Source: Mesorhizobium kowhaii
Lineage (GTDB): Bacteria > Pseudomonadota > Alphaproteobacteria > Rhizobiales > Rhizobiaceae
Reading direction: 5' to 3'
Assembly: GCF_003253745.1 (NCBI RefSeq)
Contig: NZ_MZXV01000013.1
Location: 930,001-994,000, forward strand
DNA: 64,000 nucleotides
Both the position numbers and the translations under genes were made by a program. The notes under the pieces are model-generated. The model worked only from the letters and a program-made list of their open reading frames with translations. It ran no database searches and was not told where the DNA came from. Shown here one piece after another: positions 49,820-58,738 of the stretch; within the stretch, counting starts at the first letter, position 1; each line of letters begins with the position of its first letter.

Positions 49820-50173
49820 TTATGGATATTTTGTCGTGGCCGGGGGGCTCGGATCGCCCTCGAGTTCCTTCGGCAGTGGCAAACTTGAGCACTGCAAATG
49901 TATTTCGCGGGCGAAGATCTTTCGCTCCTTTTGCTCGTGCTCTTTGATGGCCGCTGCGAGCCCTAATCCGTAGGGGCCAAGGAAGATACCGGTCCCCCAA
50001 CCGGGATGCTCTTTTTCGCGAGCATCATAGTTCGAAGCGTCAACACGGGCCTGTTGGCACTCCGGCGATACCCATTTCGGGTCTTGCGTCGAAAGCGACG
50101 CTCCATAATCGACCGGAGAGCTCACACATCCAGTTACTGCCGTGGCCAACGCGACTAACACTGCAAGTCTCAT
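49820..50173 (-). CDS. Small putative lipoprotein
   Basis: A 117-residue exported protein. MRLAVLVALATAVTGCVSSPVDYG is a lipoprotein signal with lipobox VTGC (Cys16). The mature part has two further cysteines (SPECQQ and LQCSS) and a hydrophobic Gly-rich segment GIFLGPYGLGLAAAIKEHEQKERK. The family is not recognised. A start at 50194 is possible. Upstream, a 13-codon frame with a strong GAGGAGG site ends in a TGA that overlaps this ATG, hinting at translational coupling. The stop is 3 bp from the repeat element. Confidence 0.65.
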   Translation of the reverse strand: MRLAVLVALATAVTGCVSSPVDYGASLSTQDPKWVSPECQQARVDASNYDAREKEHPGWGTGIFLGPYGLGLAAAIKEHEQKERKIFAREIHLQCSSLPLPKELEGDPSPPATTKYP

Positions 50174-50698
50174 CCCGGGTCTTCTCCACAGCATTTTCGA
50201 GAGTACATAGAACCCTCCTCGCGACAAGGGGACCGCTGCGATGAGACTGGGGAAATACAGTTCCCGGTACCATCGATTTACCGAGGGGACATGAATGTCT
50301 GTTCTGGCGCACGTGCTTGTTCTGGCTGCTGAGCCGAACGGCAACGTCCCACCCATCTCGGCCATTTCCGGCAGCCAGCCGATTGAGTTATGATCCTTGC
50401 CCCATCCCGATGGATTCGGGATGGGGCCTTATCTCTTGTTTTGAGCATGATCTCCAGCGAAAAGCCGTTCCGACTCTTCGGACCATGCCCCCGCGCGCTC
50501 TACCGGTCGACCATCGCCATGGCGCGGCCGGGATGGCGCGGGCCGGAGATTTTCGCGGCGCCGGTGCTTCGTCGAGTGCGGCCATCTCGCGCCATCCTGA
50601 TAAATGCCCCGCAGCCAGTGACGAGCAACTCGTCACTGGCGAAAGTTGCACGCCGGCTCAATATGCCCGATCATGACCGTTGGCAGGGGAGAAACCAA
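50174..50698. other. 525-bp intergenic region before the AI-2E-type gene
   Basis: No convincing protein gene is seen in this gap. It contains the leader of the leftward lipoprotein and a strong hairpin at 50399-50427 followed by a T-rich tract. The open frame that extends the permease gene leftward into this region lacks similarity to the family. Confidence 0.5.
50399..50444 (+). terminator. Orphan strong hairpin with T-rich tail
   Basis: A perfect 11-bp stem GCCCCATCCCG/CGGGATGGGGC with a 7-nt loop is followed by CTTATCTCTTGTTTTG. No protein gene on the plus strand ends upstream, so it may terminate a small RNA or attenuate transcription into the permease gene. Confidence 0.55.
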
Positions 50699-52687
50699 GT
50701 GACGGCCAATCGTCGAAACGGCACGGCGTCTCCGGCTCAAGGGTTGGAGGACATTCTTTCGGCCGCAGCGCCCCGCCCGCGAACGTCATTGCCCAATGTG
50801 GCGACCACCGTCACGACGGTGGCGGCGCTGTATTTTGGGCGCGAGGTTTTCCTGCCGATCGCCATCGCGCTGCTGCTGACCTTCGCGCTTGCGCCGCTCG
50901 TCTCGGCGCTCAAACGGGTCGGCATCCCCAGGATTGCGGCTGTCATCGCCAGCGTGCTCAGCGCTTTCGCGGCACTTGCCCTGTTCAGCTTCATTGTCGT
51001 CACGCAGGTCAGCGAACTGGCGCAGAACATCCCGGTCTACCAGACCAACATCCTGACCAAGATCCGGTCGCTCAAGGAAACCGGTGTCGGGGGAGGGATC
51101 ATTGCCAAATTGAGCCGCGTGGTCGAGCGTGTCGGCCAGGAGATCGACAGGCAGGACGCGTCGCTGCCGGCCGCCACGCCGGAAAAGCCACCACGCGAGC
51201 CGGTGCCCGTCGAGATCATCGCGCGCGAAAGGCCGCTCGAGGTCCTGCAGAACATCGTCGGCCCGCTGATCAGCCCGCTCGGATCGGCCGGGCTGATCAT
51301 TGTCGTGGTTATCTTCATGCTGCTCGAACGGGAGGATTTGCGCGACCGCTTCATCCGGCTTGTCGGTTATGGCGACCTTCACCGCACCACCGAGGCGCTC
51401 CAGGAGGCCGGCAAACGGGTGGGCCGCTATCTGCTCATGCAATTGGTCGTCAACATCGTCTACGCCATACCGATTGCAGCCGGACTGTGGATCCTCGGCA
51501 TTCCGAACGCACTGCTCTGGGGGCTGCTGGCGCTGGCGCTGCGTTTCGTTCCCTATATCGGCCCGGCCATCGGGATGCTGCTGCCGCTGTTCCTGGCGCT
51601 GGCCGTGGCACCCGGCTGGTCGCTGGTCCTGTGGACGGCCGCCCTGTTCGTGGTGATGGAGCTGGTCACCGGCAACGTCGTCGAACCCTGGCTCTACGGT
51701 TCGCGAACGGGGCTGTCGCCGCTGGCGATCATCGTTGCGGCCATCTTCTGGACGTGGCTCTGGGGGCCGCTCGGACTGATCCTGTCAACGCCGCTCACCG
51801 TCTGTCTGGTGGTGCTGGGCAGGCACGTGCCGCAGTTTGAATTCCTCGACGTACTGTTCGGCAACGAGCCCGTGCTCGAACCCCATGCGCGCCTCTACCA
51901 GCGGCTGCTGGCTGGTGATCCGGAGGAAGCCACCGACCACGCCGAGGAGATGCTGGAAGAGAAATATCTTTTCGAATTCTACGACAAGGTGGCCATTCCG
52001 GCACTTCTGCTGGGCGAGCGCGACCGTGTGCGCGGCGTCATGGGCGACCTGCAAAGGCGGCAGGTGGCGGCCAGTGCCCTGACGCTGGTGGCCAACCTCG
52101 ACGACGACGCGCAACAGGAAGCGGCCGAGGAGGATGTCCCGCCCGAGGCCGGGGAGCCGGGCGACCATGACGATGCCGCGGGCGCGGACGAGGCCGACCT
52201 GCCCGATGGCACGGATATGTCGGTGCTGTGCGCCGGCGGGCGTGGCGAACTCGACGATGCCGCCGCGGCGATGCTTGCGCAGGTACTGGAAGTGCAGGGC
52301 GCGACAGTGTCGAAGGTGGGCTTCGCCGACATCGACCCTGCGAACATTCGCCGCCTTGAGCTCGATGCCATCGACACGGTCGTGGTCGGCTTCCTGAACC
52401 GGGATTCCGTCAAGCACGCGCGTTTTCTGGTTCGCCGGCTGAAGCGTGCGAAGGCCGCACTTCGGGTGGGCATCGTGTTCTGGTCGGAGACCGGCAATGA
52501 CGACAAGGAAACGGCCGAGAAGCTTGCCCATGACATGAACGCGGATTTCGTGGCCCATGGCATGGTCGACGCCGTGGTCGGCGCGCTGTCAAACGAGCCG
52601 CCGGTTGCCGTCAAGCTGATCGCCAAACGCCGTATGCGCCGGCAGCGGGCCGCCCCCAAAAAGGTTCAGGCCGCAACCGCGAGCTAG
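50699..52687 (+). CDS. AI-2E-family transporter with soluble C-terminal extension
   Basis: A 662-residue membrane protein. Residues about 30-375 form the AI-2E (PerM/TqsA-like) permease, with the hydrophobic pairs YFGREVFLPIAIALLLTFALAPLVSAL and IIVVVIFMLLEREDLRDRFIRLVG, and the conserved PYIGPAIGMLLPL. It is followed by an acidic linker. A soluble domain (about 560-640) that resembles a cobalamin-binding-like Rossmann fold (MSVLCAGGRGELDDAAAAMLAQVLEVQGATV, then DTVVVGFLNRD) ends the protein. GTG 50699 has GGGGAG exactly 7 nt upstream; an ATG at 50663 is the alternative. The transported compound is unknown. Confidence 0.82.
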   Translation: MTANRRNGTASPAQGLEDILSAAAPRPRTSLPNVATTVTTVAALYFGREVFLPIAIALLLTFALAPLVSALKRVGIPRIAAVIASVLSAFAALALFSFIVVTQVSELAQNIPVYQTNILTKIRSLKETGVGGGIIAKLSRVVERVGQEIDRQDASLPAATPEKPPREPVPVEIIARERPLEVLQNIVGPLISPLGSAGLIIVVVIFMLLEREDLRDRFIRLVGYGDLHRTTEALQEAGKRVGRYLLMQLVVNIVYAIPIAAGLWILGIPNALLWGLLALALRFVPYIGPAIGMLLPLFLALAVAPGWSLVLWTAALFVVMELVTGNVVEPWLYGSRTGLSPLAIIVAAIFWTWLWGPLGLILSTPLTVCLVVLGRHVPQFEFLDVLFGNEPVLEPHARLYQRLLAGDPEEATDHAEEMLEEKYLFEFYDKVAIPALLLGERDRVRGVMGDLQRRQVAASALTLVANLDDDAQQEAAEEDVPPEAGEPGDHDDAAGADEADLPDGTDMSVLCAGGRGELDDAAAAMLAQVLEVQGATVSKVGFADIDPANIRRLELDAIDTVVVGFLNRDSVKHARFLVRRLKRAKAALRVGIVFWSETGNDDKETAEKLAHDMNADFVAHGMVDAVVGALSNEPPVAVKLIAKRRMRRQRAAPKKVQAATAS

Positions 52688-52699
52688 GGTCGTGTGCGT

Positions 52700-53516
52700 T
52701 CACTCCGGCTTGGTGGTCCAGGCAGCTATCTCCGATCGGCCCATCAACGTGCCGCCGGCACCGACCTCTGAAAGGATACGGTCAGCGAGTGTAAAGGGGT
52801 CGACCTGCGAAGCTGCCACGATCCCTAGCCTCGCCATGGTCGGCAGTAGTGTCTCCACGAGATCGGTCACAAGGTGCACAACGTCAACTGCCTGTGGTCC
52901 TGACGAGATGACCGCCTCCAACCTCAGGATCGGCGAGGATAAACCAGCCTCTTCAAACAGAGAGGCAAGTCGCGCACCAAGGCGCACCTGCGCTCCCGCC
53001 CCTCGATTGTACGGCTGAGCCACCCGCATACCTGATCGTATGTTGGCGAGGGGGGCGACGAACGAGCGCCATCCCAGTCAAGTTCGTGGAATACGACGAC
53101 CCCACCAGGCCGCAAATGACGGACGATCTGTCGAAGCGACTGTGCTGGATCGGGTATGAACTGGAGAACGTAGCGACCAACTATCGCATCGAATGGTTCG
53201 TCAAAAATCAGTTCAGCCGGATCGCCGTGTCTGAAGGAGATTCTGCCTGACTCGGCATTCTTGGCGCGCAGTTCCGCCCGTTCGACAGCTGCAAGGGCAA
53301 GGTCAGTTCCCACAACCTCGCCAGTCGGTCCAACGAGTTCGCTGCAGAGAAACGCGACATCGCCGGCCCCGCTGCCTTATCGAGGATGCGCATACCTTTT
53401 GCGATCCCGGCAGCTTCCAGAAAGCGACGCGTGATCGGATCGATCAACCGCGCCTGGGTACTGAGGCGGCGCAGTTCCGCCTCTGCATGCCCCAGCACGT
53501 AGTCAGTATCGTTCAT
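52700..53516 (-). pseudogene. SAM-dependent methyltransferase, two frameshifts
   Basis: The N-terminus from ATG 53516 (MNDTDYVLGHAEAELRRLSTQARLIDPITRRFLEAAGI) runs to GMRILD. The coenzyme loop GSGAGDVAFLCSELVGPTGEVVGTDL is in a second frame, and the C-terminus (QVRLGARLASLFEEAGL to the end) is in a third. One-base losses near 53384 and near 53000 would account for both shifts and restore a class I methyltransferase of about 271 aa. GC here is lower than in the neighbours. Decay or sequencing errors are both possible. Confidence 0.78.
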
Positions 53517-53706
53517 CGAGACCCCAATGTGCCTAATTCTAGCACGGATCGCGACGTTCGCTACGTCCAGCGCCAGTGTCTCGACTTGGCGCCACTTTCT
53601 CGTTCCAATCGACGAGACGAATGGCAGCATTTGACCCGATCCCGCCATTGCGGATAGCCGGCGAGAACGTCGCGAGAGGGTGGTAAAGCGGCCAGGGGTC
53701 ACTGAC

Positions 53707-55398
53707 TCAGTAGGCTTCGATTGTCAGAATTGCGTTCTGGAATCGCTTGGCCGCAAGGTCCTCAGGCGTAATCCAATATTGAAGCGGCCCCATCTCCCCG
53801 ACGGTCCAATTGAGCGCCATATCCGGCCCAAGTTGAAGCAACAGCAGGTAGCGGTCCTTCATCTCGTCGGCTGCGACCTGGACGACTTCACCCTTGCCAA
53901 GCATCTGATGGCTACGGGACAGGTGACGGGGAGACAGGGCGGCTACGACGTCAGGGCCTATGAGGGCTGCCCCGTCCGGATCTGTCAGTCCCCCCTCGGC
54001 GCCTTGGATCGCCGCGATTGAAAGCCAATCATTCATCACCAGCGGAAGTTGACGGCGATGCGGCCGCCGTGCCGAAGATGACGGCATGCCGTTGACGCGC
54101 AAGTCCTCCAGGAAGGCTAGGATTTGTTGCTTCAGCTCGGGAGGAGGTGCGTCATATTCCTTCAGTCCGGCATGAACCGTCGGAAAGAATGCGTTGAACA
54201 TCTTCGAACCGAACGCCGACAGTTCGCGCTGCACCACCCGTAGCCGCTTGGCCTCCGGATCATCTTCGGCAACATCGCCAAGCGCCTTCAGTTGTGCCGT
54301 GACATCGGCCGTCTCTTCGCGGTGATAGGCCTCCACAAGCTTCCGAACGATCCGCGCAGAATGCCAATTGGCCGGAAATCCCGGGTACGGCGCCCAAAGC
54401 GTGTCTTTCGGCGCATGATGAGCGGAAAGCAGCGGATCCGGGGCGATTTGCGGACCGTAGAAGGCCTCAACCCTTTCGGTCCGAATTTTGTCCGCGACCT
54501 CGAAAGCATGACCTTCGCCCGCGCGCGCCGCGACTTCGGCGTCGGTCGGCTCCTCGATCCAGGCAAACTCGACCTCGACCCGATCATAGTGAGTTCGCTT
54601 GCCCCGCAAGATTTCGTCAATCGGATCCGATCCCAGAATCTTGGCGGTGAAGGGCATGTCAAGCGGCTGCCACTTCTGTGTCACGTGACGCGGTTCATAC
54701 CGCGTCACGAAGTGCATCGCGTCCGCCCCAAACGTGTCGGACATCGGCGCGAAGAAATAGAGGTAGCCCTTTTCGGGCAGCAGATCTCGTCCAGGTCCCG
54801 GTGGCAGATCCGAACAGTCAATTTGCGCCATGAAATTGAGGCGCTCGAGCAATCCCTTCCGATTGTGAACCGTCGGCCAGTCGAATTCATCGGGGACAAT
54901 CGGCAGCCCGCCAAAATAGCTCATGCTCCGTTGGGGAAGGCGCGGCGGAAAGACGTGTTTGATCGCAAGGCGCGCGGCTTGCCCGCGTTCGATCGCTTCG
55001 CGGCCATCGACGGAAATCGGCGGGATCTTGCGCTCGACATGCGCTTTGAACTTCGCCTTGCGCTGGTCGTCGCTGTCCTTGGCTTGCTGCTGTATTTCGG
55101 CGATCAGCTTTTCTGCTGCAGAGTTAGACCGGGGCGATGCAGCATGGGCCGCTTGAGACGATGCCAGCGTGCGCTGACGCGCCTTGCCGACCGGCAAGGC
55201 GGAACTGTCCCGAGCGTCGTTTGACGGTTCGGTTGCATCGGCGAGTGGGGAAGAGGTTCTCTCACGCCTTGGCTGTGGCTTGCCTTTTGAAGCCGAACCG
55301 GAAAACAGCCCGGCAATGCCTTTTCCTCCGCGATAGATCAGGCTGCCAACGATCAAGAGCATCGCCCCGACCACAAGCAGCGGCATCAGCTTTTCCAT
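53707..55398 (-). CDS. Membrane-anchored DUF1963 protein
   Basis: A 563-residue protein. One N-terminal membrane helix (LMPLLVVGAMLLIVGSLIY) is followed by a long charged, probably disordered linker (about residues 30-130). A large DUF1963 (YwqG-like) domain includes MSYFGGLPIVPDEFDWPTVHNRKGLLERLNFMAQIDCSDLP and EKGYLYFFAPMSDTF, ending with VQVAADEMKDRYLLLLQLGPD. DUF1963 proteins are of unknown function and are often solitary or linked to polymorphic toxins. The GC content is about 57%, below the window average. A GGGGGG stretch precedes the ATG. Confidence 0.82.
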   Translation of the reverse strand: MEKLMPLLVVGAMLLIVGSLIYRGGKGIAGLFSGSASKGKPQPRRERTSSPLADATEPSNDARDSSALPVGKARQRTLASSQAAHAASPRSNSAAEKLIAEIQQQAKDSDDQRKAKFKAHVERKIPPISVDGREAIERGQAARLAIKHVFPPRLPQRSMSYFGGLPIVPDEFDWPTVHNRKGLLERLNFMAQIDCSDLPPGPGRDLLPEKGYLYFFAPMSDTFGADAMHFVTRYEPRHVTQKWQPLDMPFTAKILGSDPIDEILRGKRTHYDRVEVEFAWIEEPTDAEVAARAGEGHAFEVADKIRTERVEAFYGPQIAPDPLLSAHHAPKDTLWAPYPGFPANWHSARIVRKLVEAYHREETADVTAQLKALGDVAEDDPEAKRLRVVQRELSAFGSKMFNAFFPTVHAGLKEYDAPPPELKQQILAFLEDLRVNGMPSSSARRPHRRQLPLVMNDWLSIAAIQGAEGGLTDPDGAALIGPDVVAALSPRHLSRSHQMLGKGEVVQVAADEMKDRYLLLLQLGPDMALNWTVGEMGPLQYWITPEDLAAKRFQNAILTIEAY

Positions 55399-55554
55399 GA
55401 CGCTTACCCCCCATCGTCAGCCTGCCGAAACCAAATTATTGCCGTCATATGGGGCGTTGCGCAAGCAAGGGACCATACCGATCCTCAACCCGTTCGCCTG
55501 ATATGGGTCGGATCACGACGTTCCCGATCGGCCATCCATGAGCACCTGGCGCGT

Positions 55555-55600
55555 AGCGGCCTTTCGGACGAGCGGTTTCGAATGTCCGTTTCCCACACTT
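55555..55600 (+). repeat. Dispersed 45-bp direct repeat, copies at 55.56 and 56.23 kb
   Basis: TAGCGGCCTTTC followed by GACGAG and TTCGAATGTC and TTCCCAC occurs here and again at about 56226-56271, with a few mismatches. The copies bracket the small secreted protein gene at 55749-56081. Confidence 0.55.
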
Positions 55601-55641
55601 TGCAGTCGTTCCGTTGCGAGCGTCGCTTGCTCGAGCTGCGT

Positions 55642-55677
55642 TGGTCAGGGGGCCATTGGTGGTCAGGGGGCCAATGG
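55642..55677 (+). repeat. Tandem duplication of an 18-bp unit
   Basis: TGGTCAGGGGGCCATTGG at 55642-55659 is repeated at 55660-55677 with one change (T to A). It is a short slippage-type duplication. Confidence 0.75.
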
Positions 55678-55748
55678 TATTTTTAATGGAACGCTAATAT
55701 ACATGGACGCTCGAAGGAGCGGCGCCTGCCAGATACCTGAGGAAGGCC

Positions 55749-56081
55749 ATGCGAAGATTCATCTTCACGGCAATGTGTATCGCCGCCGCAACAGCCGCCA
55801 GCGCCCATGATTGGTACGAAAACAAGTTTGACCCGCAGACGAAATTCAAGTGTTGCGGTGGTTCCGATTGCCGTGCCATACCGCGCTCTTCGGTGCGGAT
55901 GAGGGTCGACGGCGGTTACATTTACCTGCCGCACAATTTCATCATCCCACGGGACCGTGTACAGGAATCCCCAGACGATCAATACCACATCTGCGAGAAT
56001 ACCTACGTCGTAACCAATCAGCTGTATTTGCGTTGTTTTTTCGCACCTCGTGTGAAGATCTCTCTACTTCACCCAGGCTAA
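55749..56081 (+). CDS. Small secreted cysteine-containing protein
   Basis: A 110-residue exported protein with signal peptide MRRFIFTAMCIAAATAASAHD. The mature part begins WYENKFDPQTKFKCCGGSDCRAIP and has further Cys in YHICENT and YLRCFF, suggesting disulfides or metal binding. No named family is recognised. GAGGAAGG precedes ATG 55749. Base composition (near 50% GC) and flanking direct repeats suggest it was acquired. Confidence 0.72.
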   Translation: MRRFIFTAMCIAAATAASAHDWYENKFDPQTKFKCCGGSDCRAIPRSSVRMRVDGGYIYLPHNFIIPRDRVQESPDDQYHICENTYVVTNQLYLRCFFAPRVKISLLHPG

Positions 56082-56332
56082 GCTAAATACTGCGCGTCTC
56101 TGCCGGGATCGGCATCGGAAAAGGTGCGCGGCCGTGGCAAATTCGGTCGCGCCGCTCGCTGCCCTGAACGGATGTTCGCGTTCGCTACGGGAAAGCATCC
56201 GATAGCGGATTGTTCGCTTGTGGCGCTTAGCGGCCTTTCCGACGAGGCTTCGAATGTCGGCTTCCCACCCTGCGAGAACTGCAAATCTCGACTTGTTTCA
56301 CCGCAAGGCCGCTGTGAGCGACCCGGCAAGCC

Positions 56333-57493
56333 TCAACCGACCTGAATGCGGCGGGTCACCTGACCGTTACTCTCCCAGTAGGTGTGTTTCTTGGCAATCC
56401 ACGGATCGCTCATCGCCGGCTGGATGTTGCCGCTTGTATCGATCGCGCGCGAGGTGACGGTGTGCTCCCCGGCGGAAGGCTTGGGCCAATCGAGAGACCA
56501 CATCTTCCAGGCGAACTCCGCCTTGTCGGTGCCGTCGATGGTCGCCGGCATCCACGGCCCATCGTCGATCTTCACCTCGACCCGGTCGACCGGCGCGCCC
56601 CAGGCGGCGCCGACGATCCGGTAGTCGTTGCCGATATGGGTAACCCGGGCCGGCGCCGATTTGAGCCTTGCCCGTCCGACGGAGGTTTCCACCCACACGG
56701 TCTCGCCGTTATGGTCTTCCTCGCGGACCGTGACGTAGTCGCGTCCCATGAACCGGCTCTCGAAGCGCTGTTCGCGCACGTCGATGCGCTTGAGCCATTT
56801 CGCGTTCGCTATCCCGTACCAGCCCGGCGCTATCAGCCGCAGCGGGAAGCCGTTGTCGGGCGGCAAGGGAGTTCCGTTCATCTCGTAGCAAAGGATGTTT
56901 TTTGGATCCATGGCGTCGGCGAGCGACATGCTGCGCGCGAAATTCTGCTTGAACGTGACCTCGTCGGCTCGTTTGATCTCGCCTTCGTCGGCGCCCCAGA
57001 AGACGACCTCGATGCCACTGTCGAGGACCCCGGCCTCCTTCAGGATCGGGGCGAGCGGCGTACCCGCCCAGCGCGCATTGCCGATTCCGCCGTTGAAAAA
57101 CGGCAGGCCGGTATTGCCCGAACATTCGATCGTGAAGGTGACTTCCTGGCGCGGCCGGGCCTTGATGTCGGCAAGCGTCAGGACCAGCGGCTTTTTGACC
57201 AGGCCGCCGATTTCCAGCTTCCACGCGCTTTCCTCGATGGCCGGCCGGTTGAAATGCGCGATTGAAAAGAACTTGTCGTTGGGCGTTACCCAGGAATCGA
57301 GGTCCTCCCAGACGAGCTGATTCTTGATGACCTGCGGAACCGGGTTCGGCGGCAGCTGATCGAGCCATTTGACGACTTCCTCGCCGGGGCGGCTTGGAAA
57401 GGCATCGGCGTGGCGGGTAGCGAAGAAGGCCGCCAGGCCCACAAGTGCTGCGCTGCCGTTGGCAATGAATTCTCGACGTGGAATCTCCTGCAT
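56333..57493 (-). CDS. Sulfite-oxidase-family molybdoenzyme (SorA-like), Tat-exported
   Basis: A 386-residue molybdopterin enzyme. The N-terminus has a twin-arginine motif PRREFIANGSAALVGLAAFFA, so it is exported folded to the periplasm. The oxidoreductase domain (about 60-260) contains the molybdenum-ligating Cys124 in FTIECSGNTG. The C-terminal Mo-co dimerisation domain (about 275-386) includes IVGAAWGAPVDRVEVKIDDGPW. It lacks a haem domain and needs an external cytochrome c. GGGAGG precedes ATG 57493. It is divergent from a LacI-type regulator across palindromic operators, an unusual partner for this family. The precise substrate (sulfite or an organic sulfur/nitrogen oxide) is unproven. 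Confidence 0.88.
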   Translation of the reverse strand: MQEIPRREFIANGSAALVGLAAFFATRHADAFPSRPGEEVVKWLDQLPPNPVPQVIKNQLVWEDLDSWVTPNDKFFSIAHFNRPAIEESAWKLEIGGLVKKPLVLTLADIKARPRQEVTFTIECSGNTGLPFFNGGIGNARWAGTPLAPILKEAGVLDSGIEVVFWGADEGEIKRADEVTFKQNFARSMSLADAMDPKNILCYEMNGTPLPPDNGFPLRLIAPGWYGIANAKWLKRIDVREQRFESRFMGRDYVTVREEDHNGETVWVETSVGRARLKSAPARVTHIGNDYRIVGAAWGAPVDRVEVKIDDGPWMPATIDGTDKAEFAWKMWSLDWPKPSAGEHTVTSRAIDTSGNIQPAMSDPWIAKKHTYWESNGQVTRRIQVG

Positions 57494-57558
57494 GAAGGCG
57501 TCCTCCCCGTTGGGCGACCGGCCTACCGGATGAGAAGCTGAACCGGTCAGTTTGTATT

Positions 57559-57605
57559 TTGTACCGGTCAATACAATATTTGTACATTATTTGTACCGGT
57601 ACAAA
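57559..57605. promoter_or_regulatory. LacI-type operators between molybdoenzyme and regulator genes
   Basis: TTTGTACCGGTACAAA (57590-57605) is a perfect 16-bp palindrome with the central CpG-containing core typical of LacI-family sites. A related imperfect site TTGTACCGGT-CAATACAA lies at 57559-57576, and ACCGGT cores recur at about 57543 and 57650. The sites sit 66-112 bp before the molybdoenzyme ATG. Confidence 0.8.
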
Positions 57606-57679
57606 ACCGAGTTCATTCCCAGTCGGCATCAAAGTCAAGACGTTTTTTGAACCGGTCCGAATCGTGATACGAGGCAGCC

Positions 57680-58738
57680 ATGCGAAGAGCAGTCACCCTC
57701 TTGGATGTCGCCAGAGCCGCCAACGTTTCGAAGACGACGGTGTCGAATGTTTTCAGTTGGCCCGAACGCGTCCGCCCGGCGCTGCGCGCGCGGATCGAGG
57801 CGGTTGCGCGCGAGCTTCACTATGCCGGCCCGGACCCGAAGGGGCGGATGCTGAGTTCCGGCAAGGTCAATGCCATCGGCGTGGTGCCGATTGGCAACTT
57901 CGGCATCACCTTGTTCTTCACGCACGAGTACGGCAACGCTTTCCTCGGCGGTGTCGCCCATACATGCGAGGAGCGGGGCGTCGGACTGTCGCTCGTCTCG
58001 GGCCGGGCGAACGAGTGGGGCATCAACGACGCCCTGGTGGATGGCTTCATCTTCGAGAGCGCCGAGCAGATCGATCTGATCGAGCCGGCCCGGCGTCGCC
58101 GATTGCCGGTGGTCGTGTCAGGCGTCGCCGGTCCCGACATCACGTCGATCACCATCGAGAACCGCAAGGGGGCGAGAGAGGTGACACGCCACTTGCTGGA
58201 GCTCGGCCATCGCCGCTTCGTGATCGCCTCCGTCATGTGGCAGTTTGTGCCGCCGGTCTTCCACCCTCCGACCGGGGCTCCTCGTCAATTCGTCGCGGTC
58301 GGTCCGCCGATCCTCGAGCGCATGGCAGGCGTGGCCGATGCACTAGCCGAGTTCGGCCTCTCATTCGATGACATGCCGGTCATGGAAGGATGCGGCACGC
58401 CGGAGGAAGAGGCAGCGTTCGGCAACGGTCCCGGTATGGCCCTCGACCTGGCGCCCGAAGCGACCGCTGTCATCGCGCTCAACGACGGCGTTGCCTTGAA
58501 CATAATCGAGCAGGCCAAAAAGCGCGGCCTGTCGGTGCCGCGGGACCTGTCGGTCGTGGGCTTCGACGACGTCGCCGGTGCGGCGCGATCCGAGCCGCCG
58601 CTGACCACAGTGCACCATTCGGCCTTCGAGAACGGGCGGCTCGCGGCTTCCCTGCTTCTCGACGGCGGCCCGCCACGTCACGTGGTGATGCCCGTCAAGC
58701 TGGTGGTACGCGCCTCGACCGCACCACCCCGAAAGTAG
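57680..58738 (+). CDS. LacI-family transcriptional regulator
   Basis: A 352-residue regulator. The helix-turn-helix and hinge are VTLLDVARAANVSKTTVSNVFSWPERVRPALRARIEAVARELHYAGPDPKGRML (residues 5-58). A full periplasmic-binding-protein-like effector domain follows (IGVVPIGNFGITLFF, then VDGFIFESAEQ and LSVVGFDDVAGAARSEPPLTTV). LacI proteins usually sense sugars or nucleosides, so control of a divergent sulfite-oxidase-type enzyme is unusual. Three to four ACCGGT palindromes in the gap support this control. The effector is unknown. Confidence 0.9.
   Translation: MRRAVTLLDVARAANVSKTTVSNVFSWPERVRPALRARIEAVARELHYAGPDPKGRMLSSGKVNAIGVVPIGNFGITLFFTHEYGNAFLGGVAHTCEERGVGLSLVSGRANEWGINDALVDGFIFESAEQIDLIEPARRRRLPVVVSGVAGPDITSITIENRKGAREVTRHLLELGHRRFVIASVMWQFVPPVFHPPTGAPRQFVAVGPPILERMAGVADALAEFGLSFDDMPVMEGCGTPEEEAAFGNGPGMALDLAPEATAVIALNDGVALNIIEQAKKRGLSVPRDLSVVGFDDVAGAARSEPPLTTVHHSAFENGRLAASLLLDGGPPRHVVMPVKLVVRASTAPPRK

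Larger units (their letters stand above)
55399..55748. other. 350-bp intergenic region with repeats
   Basis: No gene is seen here. It contains a tandem 18-bp repeat at 55642-55677, one member of a dispersed 45-bp repeat at about 55555-55600, and an AT-rich stretch (55677-55710) that probably holds the promoter of the following small secreted protein. Confidence 0.55.

Noticed and set aside
49761..49973. 70-codon plus-strand frame after the LysR gene
   Set aside because: It runs through the two-hairpin repeat and is antisense to the lipoprotein gene.
56124..56345. 73-codon plus-strand frame between the small secreted protein and the molybdoenzyme
   Set aside because: It overlaps a dispersed repeat, has no ribosome binding site and no similarity to any family.
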